A stretch of DNA of 64,000 nt, taken from Balanoglossus misakiensis (Eukaryota > Hemichordata). A program made the position numbers and the translations under genes. This document shows, one piece after another, positions 23,932 through 37,000 of the stretch. The notes under the pieces are model-generated. The model was not told the origin of the DNA, made no database searches, and saw only the letters and a list, made by a program, of their open reading frames with translations. Where the stretch lies: assembly GCA_040954595.2 (NCBI GenBank), contig CM082583.2:12524001-12588000 (forward strand), written 5' to 3'. The first letter of the stretch is position 1. Every line of letters begins with the position of its first letter.

Positions 23932-26900
23932 TCAGCAGTTTTCAAACGGTCTGCCGACATTGCAGAAGCCATAGCCGACGTCATCCGTGTCAGTGAAACA
24001 CCAAGGTTTATTATCCCCGTCGTCGTTTCGACAGTAGTTGTGATTGCTGTTACCTTCGAAACTCAATTCAAAGCCATAGCCTACTTCGGACCAGACCATG
24101 CACGTATCGCCATTCTCTGTGATGGAAACCACCCCGCGGTAGTCGCTACCGTCGCTCTTATGGTAACATTCGCTTGGCTTTGCTGTATAAGACAAAATGA
24201 AAGCATTGGTGCGTACAGTAATCGTTCTACAAGTCATTCTATCAGCATTGTGACCTTAAGCAGTATGGATTAAATTTCAATCATAAGTAAACTGATATCC
24301 TAAGCTAATTGAATTAAATTTGGCAAAATTTGTTATCTCTCCATACTTACCCGGGGGTGCCGCAGTCACGGTTGGAAACGGGGTCACTGGAGAGGTCACT
24401 GTGAGATAGAGGAATAAGTCGAAAAAGATAAGTCAAAATGGCAGCCTCCCTGTCAAAATGGGGAAATTCATACTCTTGTATCCTGACTACTCAAACATGT
24501 ATTTCTGTATTATAGATTTGAAAAAAATGATAGTGATTATATGTCCAGTATTTCAATATATGTCATTGTACGAGACGCGGTGTCAGGGGGACCCACACAC
24601 ACACACACCCACCTGCGCAGTTCTCTCCCGGGGCTCCGATGTCACAGTAGTCGAAATACACGCGCGGATTCGTGGTATGACACCATGCAGTGTTATCGTT
24701 GTCCGGGTTGCGACAGTAGTTGTGGTCACCCAAGCCCACCTCGAGCAACGCCTCCATTCCGTACTCACTCTCTTTGTACATATGACCTTGCGGCGATTGG
24801 GACGACCACTTCTGGCAGGTGTGGCCGTTAATGGTTGTGGACACCGTCCCCCGGTAATCCTCCGCTATCTTGTCTTCGTAGCATTCGCCGCTACCTGGCA
24901 ACACTGTGAAAACACAAAACGCTCAAGCGTGTGATACATTAATTAAGAGTGAAACTAACCAAATATATACCCATGCTAAAGAGTGGGTAGTAAAAAGAGT
25001 TTCTTGCAAACTGTTACGTATTCACTTACGCTTGTCCTCCAATCCTGTCATACCTGAAAGAAATAATGATGACAATAGTTATGATGGTGGTCATAGTGTT
25101 GGTGGCGCAGCTGGTGGTGGTGATGATGATAAAAGAATGAACATCTGTCCAGACCCTTAAAACACAACGCTGCCGCATCGTATACACAGTGTGCAGGTAG
25201 AAGTGGCGTCAGCGGAGCAACGGCCCACTTACCACAGTTGTAGAGTTTGTTGATTTTAAACAGATCCCACTTGCTGAAGTAGTCCCGATCAATAAGTCCA
25301 ACACCAGCTTGCTTTGGCACTATTGTGTCTTCACCGTTCTCGCTGAACGCAGTTGAGAAATAATGCATCACGGATTTGTAGTCGTATGGTGCCCCCAGGG
25401 GATCGATGTAAGCATGGTCGTATTTGTCGAAGTTATATTCACTCGCTGGATAAACGTAAAAGTTAAAACAGGGAATGTTGGTAAGCTTGTTATTGCCACC
25501 AAGAAGTCAAATGGGGGATCTCAGCTCTGATGCCAGACATAATTGTATTGAACATAACTATATGAACACATCACCATTTCACTAGTAATACGGTGTTGAT
25601 GCCCGTGCTTACCGTCGTCAATATTCTCCCACTTGATTGTCACATACTTGTCTCGGTCAGTTCGACTCTGTTCATGTTCGAATCCCAGAGCGTGCATGAT
25701 TTCGTGGATGACCGTCCCCAATGTTTCACAGCCGTCGCCGATGGAAAGTTCCTGCTCACCGCCAGTGCGACCAACATGCGACCAACATCTGAAGAAGAAA
25801 TATTCGAGAAGAAAAGTGATCATGTGATGATTGTTTTCCTGAAGTTCTTTCGTTCACTGCTTTCCATTTTGTAGGAAGTTCAAATCCCAGCCCTCTTTCA
25901 TGTTCTCAGTCTTTCCTCATGCATAATCTCTCGGGTGCGTTTCCGTCGTTTTATTTGCCTGAAATTCCCATCCCGCCCCTCTCTGTTGCAACATCTCGCT
26001 GGCAGTGTAATATCACTTGCAATGATTGTCGCGCACAGCCATTGAGCCATAGGCCTATATGCGTTACCCAGAATCGTTCTTGAATATGACGTAGTCCTCT
26101 TCCGTGGTATGCTCCACAAATTTGATGCAGGTGCGCTCGTGGTAATGTCCGAATGTATCTTTGATAACTTCTAGTTTCTCGCCACCTGTTATTGCAGCAA
26201 CGGGTATACAAGAAAAAACAGTTAGTCTCCGACGGAATTAGTATATGGCTCAATATATTTGGTGGTGTTACTGTATCCAAGATTCTTTATCATCCGACTT
26301 TCGGACGAACAGAAATACATGCAAGTATGGAATTCTAATGATAAATTATATTGACTGCAATAACGAGCATGCACTTCGACATTTTCAACAACGTTCTATT
26401 TGTGCGACTTCAAGCTGTGCCATTATCATCACCTCAAATACACACCATGCACCACCACCACAACCACCACGGTAACGGATTTCCCTTACTGATTGCATCA
26501 TCAATCTTATAGGGTACCACACCATTTTGCCAAAGTCTTTTGGGTTCCCGGATGGCATTGTAAGCAGCCTCGAGATAGCAAAAACGAACATGTCACAATA
26601 AAACAGTATGTAAACAGTCTCGAATTTGCACTTTGCCACAAAAATACGTGATGATTGCGTTAGACTTCAGTTATCAAAATACATAACAAAGGTCTATCCG
26701 TACGTGAAATAATGAATTTTAGACCTTCAACAGAATAACTCAGAAGTCATGCCACGTATGTCGAAAATAGTGTGCAGGTCTGCCCCGCCCGTGGCTGCGT
26801 CATCATCATGGGAGTTAACTATTGGTTTTAAGTGCGTGTTGGGCGGGATTCAAAATTCAAGAGAATTGGAATAATGGAGAACAGACTGAAACATCTAAAT

Positions 26901-27744
26901 GTTCAACTTACGTTTGGTCCCATGTATATATCTCCTTCAAGGAATATACGTTTTGTGTCTGTGACAAAAATAAACAACAACCACAAGAGTCAATGGTTTC
27001 TACATGACTTGGCAAAAAACCCTGTCAGATCATAGTCAGTCGTAAATTTCTGTGAATGTCTGGGGCGGCATTGGTATTTTTAATTTGCGTTTTTAACAAA
27101 TGACGTGGAACTTGGAGATAGGGAAAATTAATATTCCCACTTCTAAAATTAGGAGAGTTACCTCCTTGTGAACAATACATCGAAAACGATTGTTTATTTC
27201 AATGATGGAAGAAGTCCCACCCCCCGGCCTTATCCTACCCGAAAAAAATGATTCCCGTCGATCTGATGTTACTAGCCACAATGATTGACTCTTTAATAAT
27301 TTAAATTTAACTTACCTTTAAGTGTTTGAGCATTTTCGGTGAGGATATTTTCCATAGCTGATCGTGAATATCTCCCTTTTAAAACTGCAATCAAGAAAAT
27401 GGAAATGAATTTCCCCACCAGGATCGACAAACATACACATGAAAAATCAACCAATTCCTTTTGTTTAAAAGCCGTCCAGCAGTTTAAATAAACGATGAAA
27501 TAAATGATATAGTGAACTTATAAAACCCACCTGGTAGCCTACCATCGGTACTTCCTTGCTGAGTGAAAATAAAGAGGCATTTGTAAGACTTGATTATTGA
27601 CAAAAATGGAGAAAATGGTGAAAAAAACGTATTAAGGAGTGGTTGCAAATATTCATTGAACAAGAGGATTCTCACCGGAAAAGTACAGGAGAAGTCAACT
27701 AGAACCGCCGTGATAACGGCAAGCAATACGCACAAATATCCCAT
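23932..27744 (-). CDS. Astacin metalloprotease with two C-terminal kringles, gene A
   Basis: Twelve exons: 27744-27676, 27558-27531, 27384-27316, 26958-26912, 26568-26490, 26185-26068, 25788-25613, 25445-25233, 25053-25030, 24903-24613, 24398-24351 and 24182-23932, about 470 residues. A signal peptide ([15 protein letters not shown]) precedes a short prodomain with the aspartate-switch motif LEGDIYMGP, which in astacins blocks the zinc until cleavage. The catalytic domain has [10 protein letters not shown], the zinc signature [19 protein letters not shown] and the Met-turn SVMHY. Then come a short linker, kringle 1 (GECYEDK to PGENC), a Thr/Pro hinge encoded by its own 48-nt exon, and kringle 2 (SECYHKS to PFENC). 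Both kringles keep Asp-x-Asp (PDNDN, DDGDN), the lysine-binding pattern. A secreted zinc endopeptidase, probably for matrix or digestive proteins. Exon 2 (28 nt) is the least certain border. Confidence 0.9.
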
Positions 27745-28582
27745 CTTTTAGACTGCCCGGACCTGTCGTTGTGCATCAGAAGAATTGGTTGAAACTATGC
27801 TGCCAATTGTACGTACATATATACCATTATCCAGGTCAGCTCTTGAGGGCAATCTTCGGGGAAGGGGGAGGGGGAAACTGATCTCATACTCGATCACTCT
27901 GGTAATGTGCCAATTTCCGAGTGGGAATATTACCTTGACATGCATCACAATCTATGACCCTCCTCCGGAGATTACATTTGGTATAATCTTCTTTTTAGAA
28001 AACGTCCCATGCACTAATCGATGGTCCATCATATGATCCTAACATCGTCGGGGGAACAAAATTATTTCTTTACATACAGCGAAAGGATAAATACATTACA
28101 GATTTTTTAAAGTCATGAAACATCATTATTTTGTACACTGAGAGACTTTATGCAGGTATTCCATGTATTCTTGATATCCCAAAAAATGTCAACTTGAAAG
28201 AGAGAGACTTTGCTTGACGTATATTCAAACGGATTATCACAATCGCGTATGACGAAACTAGGTTGGTTCCAATGTGTTACTAGAAATCCAATTTTACAAC
28301 TTCCGTAACTGTTATTATGTATAAAATGGAACTTGATATGCAAAGTAATTTCTACATTTTGTAGTTTATTCTCAAATAGTTTTGATTACTGCCATCTACT
28401 GCAATTTAACGATCGTATTACTTATGGAATATTGAACGTTCGATGGACGGGAAATTATTTTGAAAGAAATTTAACATCGTTTATTATTGACTGTATATTA
28501 GGCTACCATGAAATCATCAAACAGTGATATTTTGCACTGGTATATTTAGTTACCCCCTCCCCCTAATTTGCAAAAATGCAGT

Positions 28583-28676
28583 CAACATATAACAAGGGGT
28601 CTTTAATATTAACTATTTCACCACCATGATTTGTCTTTAATCTAATGTATCTATTGTTTTATATGGCAAAGTTGGA
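28583..28676 (+). repeat. Dispersed repeat, copy 1
   Basis: About 94 bp (CAACATATAACAAGGGGTCT... to ...GGCAAAGTTGGA) recur in the same orientation at 33590-33677 with small indels. The two copies flank the whole satellite-rich block. Confidence 0.75.
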
Positions 28677-28986
28677 AAATGACGATTTTAATTATTTTAT
28701 GATTGTCTGTTTACTTTTTATCTTTTTGTGTACAGCGCTTTAAGATGTATTTATATGGAAAGCGATTTTTTAAGAAATAAATAATATTATTTATCACGGC
28801 TGAACAGGCTCGTTATAGGACGTATGGTTAGCTGGAAAAGCGTATGATGTCTGTTAGGTCATGGCTTTTCCCCTTTTTGTTTCAGACTTTTGTCAGTTCA
28901 ATTGTCAACTTTCCATGCAGTTCTGTATATATTGTCACGGAAATACTAGGTCAATGTCCAACACAACACTATGGAAATCCAATTTT

Positions 28987-29046
28987 CCCCTGTTTCTCAG
29001 ACCGAGAAATCCTAATCCCCTGTTTCTCAGACCGAGCAATCCTATA
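28987..29046 (+). repeat. 30-bp direct duplication
   Basis: Two adjacent copies of a 30-bp unit beginning CCCCTGTTTCTCAGACCGAG (28987-29016 and 29017-29046), differing at a few positions. Confidence 0.85.
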
Positions 29047-29460
29047 GCAAGAGAAACTGTCAATTTTCCATGATTGGGGCGGAGCTTGTATCACATGGGC
29101 TAATCTTGGTTACCCAGACTCCTCTGCTTCTTCCATTTAAGTACATGTACTGATAGGAAGTAATCCGCGAACGAGGCTGGAAGGCGTGGCTTCTTGGTAT
29201 TCAAACTCAGATAAAGATAGCTCCTCGTGAGGAAGACATGTCGTGTAAAAACTTCGCCGACTTTAGTCTGTGTTTTCAATTATTTATAGTGAAGGGCAGT
29301 TTTGGTTTGATAGTTGTGGCCGTGTGTAAATTCGCCTCATCGACGGTAGCAACACCATCGTCCGCTAGCACGTGTTCGTTCGTAACATTCTCCTATTTTT
29401 CGGAGAGCAAGACCTTGGCGGGGGGGGGGGGGGGGGGGGGGGAATCTCAGATTTAGCAAA

Positions 29461-30298
29461 ACTCGGCGTTTTCTACTGGGACGTTACTCTGGGCACCGTA
29501 CTCCTCACGGGATCTGTTCACTCAGATCAGTACACGTCCTAGTTGTTAATGCCGCATCAGTTTCAAGGGGTGACCATTTTAGACAAGACAGGTTATTGTC
29601 ACATAGTACACGGCATGGCATTTTATTGAGGGTGGGCATGAATTGTGTTGGGGGAGATATCAGATTCACCAATTTAAACTCGGCGTTTTCTACTGGGACG
29701 TTGTACTCTGGGCACCGTACTCCTCACGGGATCTGTTCACTCAGATCAGTACACGTCCTAGTTGTTAATGCCGCATCAGTTTCAAGGGGTGACCATTTTA
29801 GACAAGACAGGTTATTGTCACATAGTACACGGCATGGCATTTTATTGAGGGTGGGCATGAATTGTGTTGGGGGAGATATCAGATTCACCAATTTAAACTC
29901 GGCGTTTTCTACTGGGACGTTGTACTCTGGGCACCGTACTCCTCACGGGATCTGTTCACTCAGATCAGTACACGTCCTAGTTGTTAATGCCGCATCAGTT
30001 TCAAGGGGTGACCATTTTAGACAAGACAGGTTATTGTCACATAGTACACGGCATGGCATTTTATTGAGGGTGGGCATGAATTGTGTTGGGGGAGATATCA
30101 GATTCACCAATTTAAACTCGGCGTTTTCTACTGGGACGTTGTACTCTGGGCACCGTACTCCTCACGGGATCTGTTCACTCAGATCAGTACACGTCCTAGT
30201 TGTTAATGCCGCATCAGTTTCAAGGGATGACCATTTTAGACAAGACAGGTTATTGTTACATAGTACACGGCATGGCATTTTATTGAGGGTGGGCATGA
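29461..30298 (+). repeat. 219-bp tandem satellite, about 3.8 copies
   Basis: Units start ACTCGGCGTTTTCTACTGGG at about 29461, 29678, 29897 and 30116. The exact period is 219 bp between the later copies, and the first copy is 2 bp shorter. The copies are almost identical, so the array is young or homogenised. Because 219 is a multiple of three, a plus-strand frame stays open for 236 codons (29596-30306). It repeats a 73-residue unit. No domain, signal peptide or splice context is recognised, so this is treated as satellite DNA. Confidence 0.9.
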
Positions 30299-30866
30299 CG
30301 AACTAGGTGAAGGCATGACATTTTATTGTATTATAGTCAAAACTAGGGAAGGGCTGGACATTTTATTTTGTCAGTCACAATACATATCTTGGGGGGGGGG
30401 CATGACATATTTGTTATTCAATGTACAAAACTAGCTGAAGGCATGACATTTTATTGTATATCATAGTCAAAACTAGAGAAGGGCTTGACATTTTATTGTC
30501 AGTCATAATACACATCTTGGGGGGATGACATTTGTTAGTCAAAGTACAAAACTAGCTGAAGGCATGACATTTTTTGTTTATCATTGTCAAAACTAGAGAA
30601 GGGCTTGACATTTTGTCAGTCATAATACACATCTTTGGGGGGGGGTGACATATATTAGTCAAAGTACAAAACTAGCTGAAGGCATGACATTTTTTGTTTA
30701 TCATTGTCAAAACTAGAGAAGGGCTTGACATTTTGTCAGTCATAATACACATCTTTGGGGGGGTGACATATATTAGTCAAAGTACAAAACTAGCTGAAGG
30801 CATGACATTTTTTGTTTATCATAGTCAAAACTAGAGAAGGGCTTGACATTTTATTGTCAGTCATAA
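30299..30866 (+). repeat. ~120-bp minisatellite, left part
   Basis: Units of about 118-122 bp carry ACAAAACTAGCTGAAGGCAT (at 30425, 30546, 30666 and 30784), a phrase with GAGAAGGGCTTGACATTTT, a CAGTCATAATACACATCTT segment and a variable G run. The array stops abruptly at CAGTCATAA (30866) and resumes at 32918 with TACACATCTT. Confidence 0.9.
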
Positions 30867-32917
30867 CCCTTACAAAAATGCCAACAAAGCAGCAGCTCTG
30901 CAGCAGCCTGCAGCAGCTCTGCCGCAGTTCTGCTGTGAAGGCATTGTGGTGCTCTTGCAGACACGCTGTGGTGTTCTCGCAGAGAGTGTCTCTGCAGCAG
31001 AGGCAATGCAGCAGGTCGCAACTAAATGTGGCTCTACAGTAGAGGTGGTAATCCTTGCAATAAGGACACAAGAGCTTGCCGCAAAGTAGCCGCAAAGATG
31101 CAAGGCTTTTCTCTATGCAGAAATGATGCAAGAGTAATTCTCAAAGTACAAATCTATGCTGCAGGGACACAAGAATTGACCTTTTTATGATCTCCAACTT
31201 TGGTTGACCCTAATTGATATCAGGTGATGTGAAACAAAGCTAGTAATTGGCCAAAGTCATTTTGCCGCCATTTTCTAAACTTGCAAGCTTCAAACAACAA
31301 GTGTCTCCAGCTAGCTGCCAGATCATGAGTATGTTCAGGTGGACTGTCTTTCATTTAATGCTTTTGGATGTACCAAATGCCAACACGGAGGTACAGCAGA
31401 AGACACTGATCATTCAAGTGTACATCTGAAATATTTTACAGAACTTGGAAAGGGAAGACAGCTAGATGATAGATCCCAAGTTTCTTCAAGTTCAAGCTAG
31501 GCAGGCATTACATTTTTTTATACATTTATTGTTTGACACATTTTTCACTGGATTTATTCGTAACTTGTTATTTGAGTAACGTAGTGATGTTGATGATCGA
31601 TGTTGAGATATTTTTATGGCTGAACTTATTCAGGAATTTACGGGCAGGGCTGGGTTTGGTTGATGATGCCGATTGGTGTTGGTTGGCCCTGTCCGACGAT
31701 CAGAACAGATCAGCGTCCGGCAGCATCTGTTGCCGGCCACCATGAAAATCTATTGTAAAAACCGTACGTGAACCATAGACAAAAGTGTACTTCGCAAGTT
31801 TCTGTTCAATGAGTTTACGAATATTTTGTGAACAAAACTTGACTAGCCAGTGTCATATCGTAATAGTAGTAAGCAAATTTAATATTAGGAGGTATGTGTT
31901 TTTATAAACATCCGATCTCATTGGGGTAATACAAAATCAAAAGTTTGCCATGAATACTCCCGTTGTTGACGTTGAATCCAGGGGGGGGGGGGGGGGCGAC
32001 TCGATCACACAAAAAAATCAAATGCGTTATTGGCAGATCTTGCTATCTAACACAAATACAATGAATCAATGCTAAAATCAACTGTTGATAAAATAAAAGG
32101 CTCGACAGTCTGTCTCAAAAAGATGGTATGCATACCAAACTGTTTCCTGTACACCGCATGCTTACTGTACTTTGCGTCCGTGTTATCCACGCAAGCGAGA
32201 AAAAGAAACATCTTGTTCATTTGTAAGCCCTTCTTCAATAAATTAAATGTGTCCGTGTTCAGTTAACACAGCCAAAAACCCATAAAAACTTCCATTTTCC
32301 CCCCTGACTTCAATAAATGATTGAATCACACTGTTATGCCGCCATGTTGTTAGTATTCCCTAACTTTACATAAAATGATCACAACTTTGACCCCTTAGAA
32401 ATTTTTGTTTCTGCATTACGGCTGTTTTTGTCCTGAACTAAATTTTGCTGTTCTATGTGAAATACTCCATGATAGTGATGTAAAATATAATCTCTTATAA
32501 TTATATATTAATCAAGTGCGTACATGTACCGGGGTATGTGTATGCCATGCATACATAAATGTCTGTATGCATTTTTCAGCATCAGTGCAACTGGATGCGG
32601 CAAGGATGCGGCAGTCTCTGCGGCAGCTCTGCAGAATCACCTAATTTGCATGCGAAAAAACGGCTCTGCCGCATCTCCACTGCTGGAGAGCTGCAGCAAA
32701 CCTATTGCAGAGCTATCAGTGCGGCAGGGCTGCAGCATTTCTGTAGCGTATGTACTGGCTGCGGTAAGGATGCGGCAGTCTCTGCCGCAGCTCTGCAGAA
32801 TCACCTAATTTGCATGCGAAAAAACGGCTCTGCTGCGTCTACCTGCTGTAGAGCTGCAGCGAACCTGCTGTAGAGCTGCTGCAACATATCGCGACAAGGC
32901 CTATATTTTCATAAGGG
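30867..32917. mobile_element. Nonautonomous DNA transposon-like insertion (~2.05 kb) in the minisatellite
   Basis: The insertion interrupts a minisatellite unit exactly. Its ends are imperfect inverted repeats, CCCTTACAAAAAT at 30867-30879 against ATTTTCATAAGGG at 32905-32917 (11 of 13 pairing). AA is present on both sides (30865-30866 and 32918-32919), consistent with a 2-bp target duplication. Both subterminal regions are packed with GCAGAGCTGC/GCTGCAG-type motifs. On the right these form a 166-bp direct repeat starting near 32590 and 32756 and sharing GCATGCGAAAAAACGGCTCT. The roughly 1.4-kb middle has no recognisable transposase ORF. The superfamily is not assigned. Confidence 0.8.
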
Positions 32918-33480
32918 AATACACATCTTGGGGGGATGACATATATTTGTTAGTCAAAGTACAAAACTAGCTGAAGGCATGACATTTTTTGTTTATCATA
33001 GTCAAAACTAGAGAAGGGCTTGACATTTTATTGTCAGTCATAAAACACATCTTGGGGGGGGGGATGACATATATTAGTTAGTCAAAGTACAAAACTAGCT
33101 GAAGGCATGACATTTTTTGTTTATCATAGTCAAAACTAGAGAAGGGCTTGACATTTTATTGTCAGTCATAATACACATCTTGGGGGGGGGGGGGTGACAT
33201 ATTTGTTAATCAATGTACAAAACTAGCTGAAGGCATGACATTTTTTGTTTATCATTGTCAAAACTAGAGAAGGGCTTGACATTTTATTGTCAGTCATAAT
33301 ACACATCTTTGAGGGGGGGGGGGTGAAATATATTTGTTAGTCAAAGTACAAAACTAGCTGAAGGCATGACATTTTATTGTCAGTCATAAAAGAGAACAAG
33401 GGGCATGACATTACATTGTCAGTCATAACAGAGAAGGGGAGGGCATGACATTACATTGTCAGTCATAAAAGAGAACAATA
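32918..33480 (+). repeat. ~120-bp minisatellite, right part
   Basis: Continues the array broken at 30866. Units of about 128-131 bp carry ACAAAACTAGCTGAAGGCAT at 32961, 33089, 33217 and 33348. G runs are longer here. The end degenerates into shorter units containing GGGCATGACATTACATTGTC. Confidence 0.9.
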
Positions 33481-33589
33481 AATTTTGTATATTTGACATG
33501 GTTATTCTTACTGACCCCCTTCCAACCACTTAAAGGCATTTCGCGCCATGATACTAGTATACAGTAAACTGATGTATTGTGTGTGCAAT

Positions 33590-33677
33590 CAACATATAGG
33601 AAGGGGTCTTTAATATTAACTTTTCACCACCATGATTTGTCTTTAATGTGTCCATTGTTTTACATGGCAAAGTTGGA
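33590..33677 (+). repeat. Dispersed repeat, copy 2
   Basis: Direct-orientation partner of 28583-28676, sharing GGGGTCTTTAATATTAAC and CACCACCATGATTTGTCTTT and ending GGCAAAGTTGGA. Confidence 0.75.
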
Positions 33678-33864
33678 CCTCTACTCAGGCAACTTGGGGT
33701 GAAAGTGTTTAACATGCCAGAAGCTGTTACTTTTGTTCCATGATGATGATGATGGCGACGTGGGTGGTTGTTTTGGTGGTGGTGGTGGCGGCGTGGGTGG
33801 TGGTGTTAGTGGTTTTGGTGGTAGTGGCAATGCCAAGGTTTACACTTCTTGATATGATGTTAAT

Positions 33865-33870
33865 TTTATT
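33865..33870 (-). terminator. Candidate polyadenylation signal of astacin-kringle B
   Basis: AATAAA on the minus strand about 190 nt past the stop of the gene ending at 34056. Confidence 0.5.
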
Positions 33871-34055
33871 TTAATAAAACATCAGACGCAATTAACATGT
33901 GCTACTCGACAAGATGCAATGGACACTTTGTTATAAGCAGAAGCTGGAGAAAACATTCATGTTGATACACATCATGAAACATGTACACTGAAAAAAAGGT
34001 AATTGGAAGTTACAGGCACTGCCTCTTCAACATCCTGTGGAATGCAGTCCATCTA

Positions 34056-37000
34056 TTAAGATTCTTGGCAGTACTGATTGCGGCGGGGAACGTTGCAGTA
34101 GTCGTAGCCATCGTCAGTGAAACACCAAGGCTTGGAGTCTTTGTCCGGGTTCCGACAGAAGTTGTGGTTGTTATCTTCGTCGGGTAATATGAACTCTACG
34201 TCGGACCAGACCAGGCACTTGTCGCCGCGCTTGGTGGTCGACACAATCCCACGATAGTCTGAACCGTTTCGCTTGCGGTAACATTCGGTGGCCGACACTG
34301 CAAGACAAGTTCAAGTACAAATCATTGGCCAATGCAAGATTGTGGGTCTTCACATTCCCAAGTAACAAAAAATGTGTCGTGTAATAATTGTCAATACTTA
34401 CGAGGTGGTGCCGCTGTCATCACAGTCGGAAATGGGGTCATCGGAGAGGTCACTGTAAGGAAATGAGAAATGATAACGAAATTATTAAAAATGGTGAAGT
34501 TGTTTTCAATAGGGATCCCATACGAATGTTTGTGAGTCCAATTGAGCATTTTCACATATGTTTTGTTTATTTTTGAGAATTTACGTTGTATGTTTGCTGG
34601 TGTCTGGTGAGTTGCAACGGGCGTCTATGACATTCCATCGTTTGTCAACACCCCCTCTGTTAACGCACCTGCACAATTCTCTCCCGGTGCTCCGACGTCA
34701 CAGAAGTCATACATCAGATCAGGATCTGTGGTGTAGCACCAGGCACCCCTGGAGTCGTCGTCGGGGTTGCGACAGTAATTGTGATCACCCAAGCCCCATT
34801 CCATCAGGGTCAGTCGGTCGTTATCACTCTCCTTGTACGGGTGGGGGTGCGGCGATTGCAACAGCCAGTTCTGACAGGTCTTGCCCGTCTTCGTGGTGGA
34901 GATCGTTCCCCGGTAGTCTACTTCTTTCCTGTCTTCAAAGCATTCGCCCGTACCTGGTAGCACTGTGCGGGCAGAAATTAAATTGTGATTCACTGATTAC
35001 TGCTAGTCTGCCCTTCTAAAAGGACACAGCAAGAACTACTGCACGTGAACTGAAATAGCACTGGCTCTTTTTGTTTGGTAAAAAGGTTAACTATGCAAAT
35101 AATATGGAGTAGCGTCACTTTTACACTTACCGCTGAACTCCAGTCCAGTCATAGCTGAAAGAAAATAATAATAACAATATAACAAACACAACAACAGCAA
35201 CAATAACAACATGCCCAAGTTTAAAAAAAATGTATACTTTTGGAAATCGTGTTACCTTTTGCTAACATGAATTTCCAGTCGGAGCAAGCATGTTTTGAAA
35301 ATTCATAAATGACTTGTGTTTGTTGCATGTCTGTATCAATAGTCTAGATAAACATTTCTATTCATGAGGGACTTTATGACCATACCAACATGTATTAATC
35401 TTATGCACGACAGCATCATACTGTACTTTGGCGTACGTTGTGTCTTAGTCCAGTAATTTAGTACTTACCACAATTGTAGAGCTTGTTTATTTTAAACAAA
35501 TCCCACTTGCTGAAATAGTTTCGATCAATAAGTCCGACGTCAGCTTGCTTGGGAACGATTGTCGCTTTTCCATTCTTACTGAATGAAATAGCGTCATAGT
35601 GCATCACTGACGCATAGTCATATGGTGCCCCCAAAGGATCAATTAGAAAATGGTCGTATTTGTCGAATTGGTCTTTGTCATCTGGAAAAGAGAGTAACAG
35701 CAAAATGCTATATTATCATCAATGGTTATTATCAATCTGATAAACCACTTTATTCTTAGTAATGCAGGCGTAAAGTTTCATAAAGATGAACTGAAAATCA
35801 CCATTCCAATGCCGTTTATATGTCTCATAAATCTTCAATAGTTACTGTCAATGGCCCTTTAATGTGTCAACGCGCAATTACCGTTAACAATGTTATTCCA
35901 CTTGATTGTGACGTAGTCATCTCGGTCGGTACGGCTCTGTTCGTGATAGAACCCTAACGCATGCATGATTTCGTGAATGACTGTGCCTAGGGTTTTGCAA
36001 CCGTCACCAATGGACAGCTTCTGCCTGCCGCCAGAACGACCAACAGACGACCAACACCTGATATGAAAATTGACCAAACGATTTTTATGAGATGCAGTAT
36101 TTCGAATTTCGTATAAAGGCATGCTATGAAATTGCACTGCGTCGCATAGCGACATCAACAGACGCCATGATATGACTTTACCCATTTCGGCGAATGAACT
36201 GGATGTAATCCTTTTCGTTGGTGCGTTCCACAAATACGATGCAAGTGCGCTCGTGGTAATGTCTGATAGCGTCCAGAATAAGTACTCTCTTCTCTGAATC
36301 TGAAAAGTCAATTCAAGCAGTGGTGTCATGACATCGGTCTAGCTGAACTGGATTCAGTAATATTATGGTGGTATATGCAAAACTCATCCAGATGTCTGAC
36401 ATAATGTATATAACTTCATTCACCACCGATGATGATGATGATGATGATGATGATGATAGAAAGCCTTTTTTCCCTTACCGATTGATTCATGAATTTCATA
36501 AGGCACAACACCTTCCTCCCATATTTTGTTTGGGTCACGGAGAGCGTTGTACGCAGCCTAGAGGAAAGAAAAGAAAGAAAGAATAATACATAATTATGTT
36601 CTTTTATGGCAAAAGTCAACATTAGGCAAAATTAACACAGCGTGTGCCCTTGAACAGACAACATTACATGCATGGGTAATGATACAGTTGTGGCTGTAAA
36701 GTCTCAAACATCAGAGATCTAAACTCACGTCTGGTCCCATGTAGATATCTCCTTCAATGAGGATATATTCATCGTCTGTAATAAAAAAGGGGACATATTG
36801 GCATATACCTGACTGTGGTGATACCTGAATTCTGAATACGATAATGTATGTGACACACAGAACAGGCATACTGTAAATGTTGTCAAAAGCAAACATGTCA
36901 ACCCTAATATCAGGATATATGATTTTTATGTAAGATGTTATTATATTATATCACCTTCAAGTATTTCAGCATTTCCTTCCAAGATATCTTCCATGGCTCG

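Larger units (their letters stand above)
27745..29460. other. Intergenic DNA upstream of astacin-kringle A
   Basis: Contains the astacin A promoter and AT-rich DNA without a recognised gene. Small repeats are present: a dispersed repeat copy at 28583-28676, a 30-bp duplication at 28987-29046, and a G homopolymer at 29420-29442 just before the 219-bp satellite. Confidence 0.5.

Noticed and set aside
29596-30306. 236-codon open frame across the 219-bp repeats
   Set aside because: It is a by-product of a stop-free unit whose length is a multiple of three. There is no domain, signal or splice context, and near-identical nucleotide copies point to satellite DNA.
30790-31131. Cys/Leu-rich minus-strand frame at the left end of the inserted element
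   Set aside because: Its composition follows the GCAG/CTGC subterminal repeats of the element. There is no protein family match.
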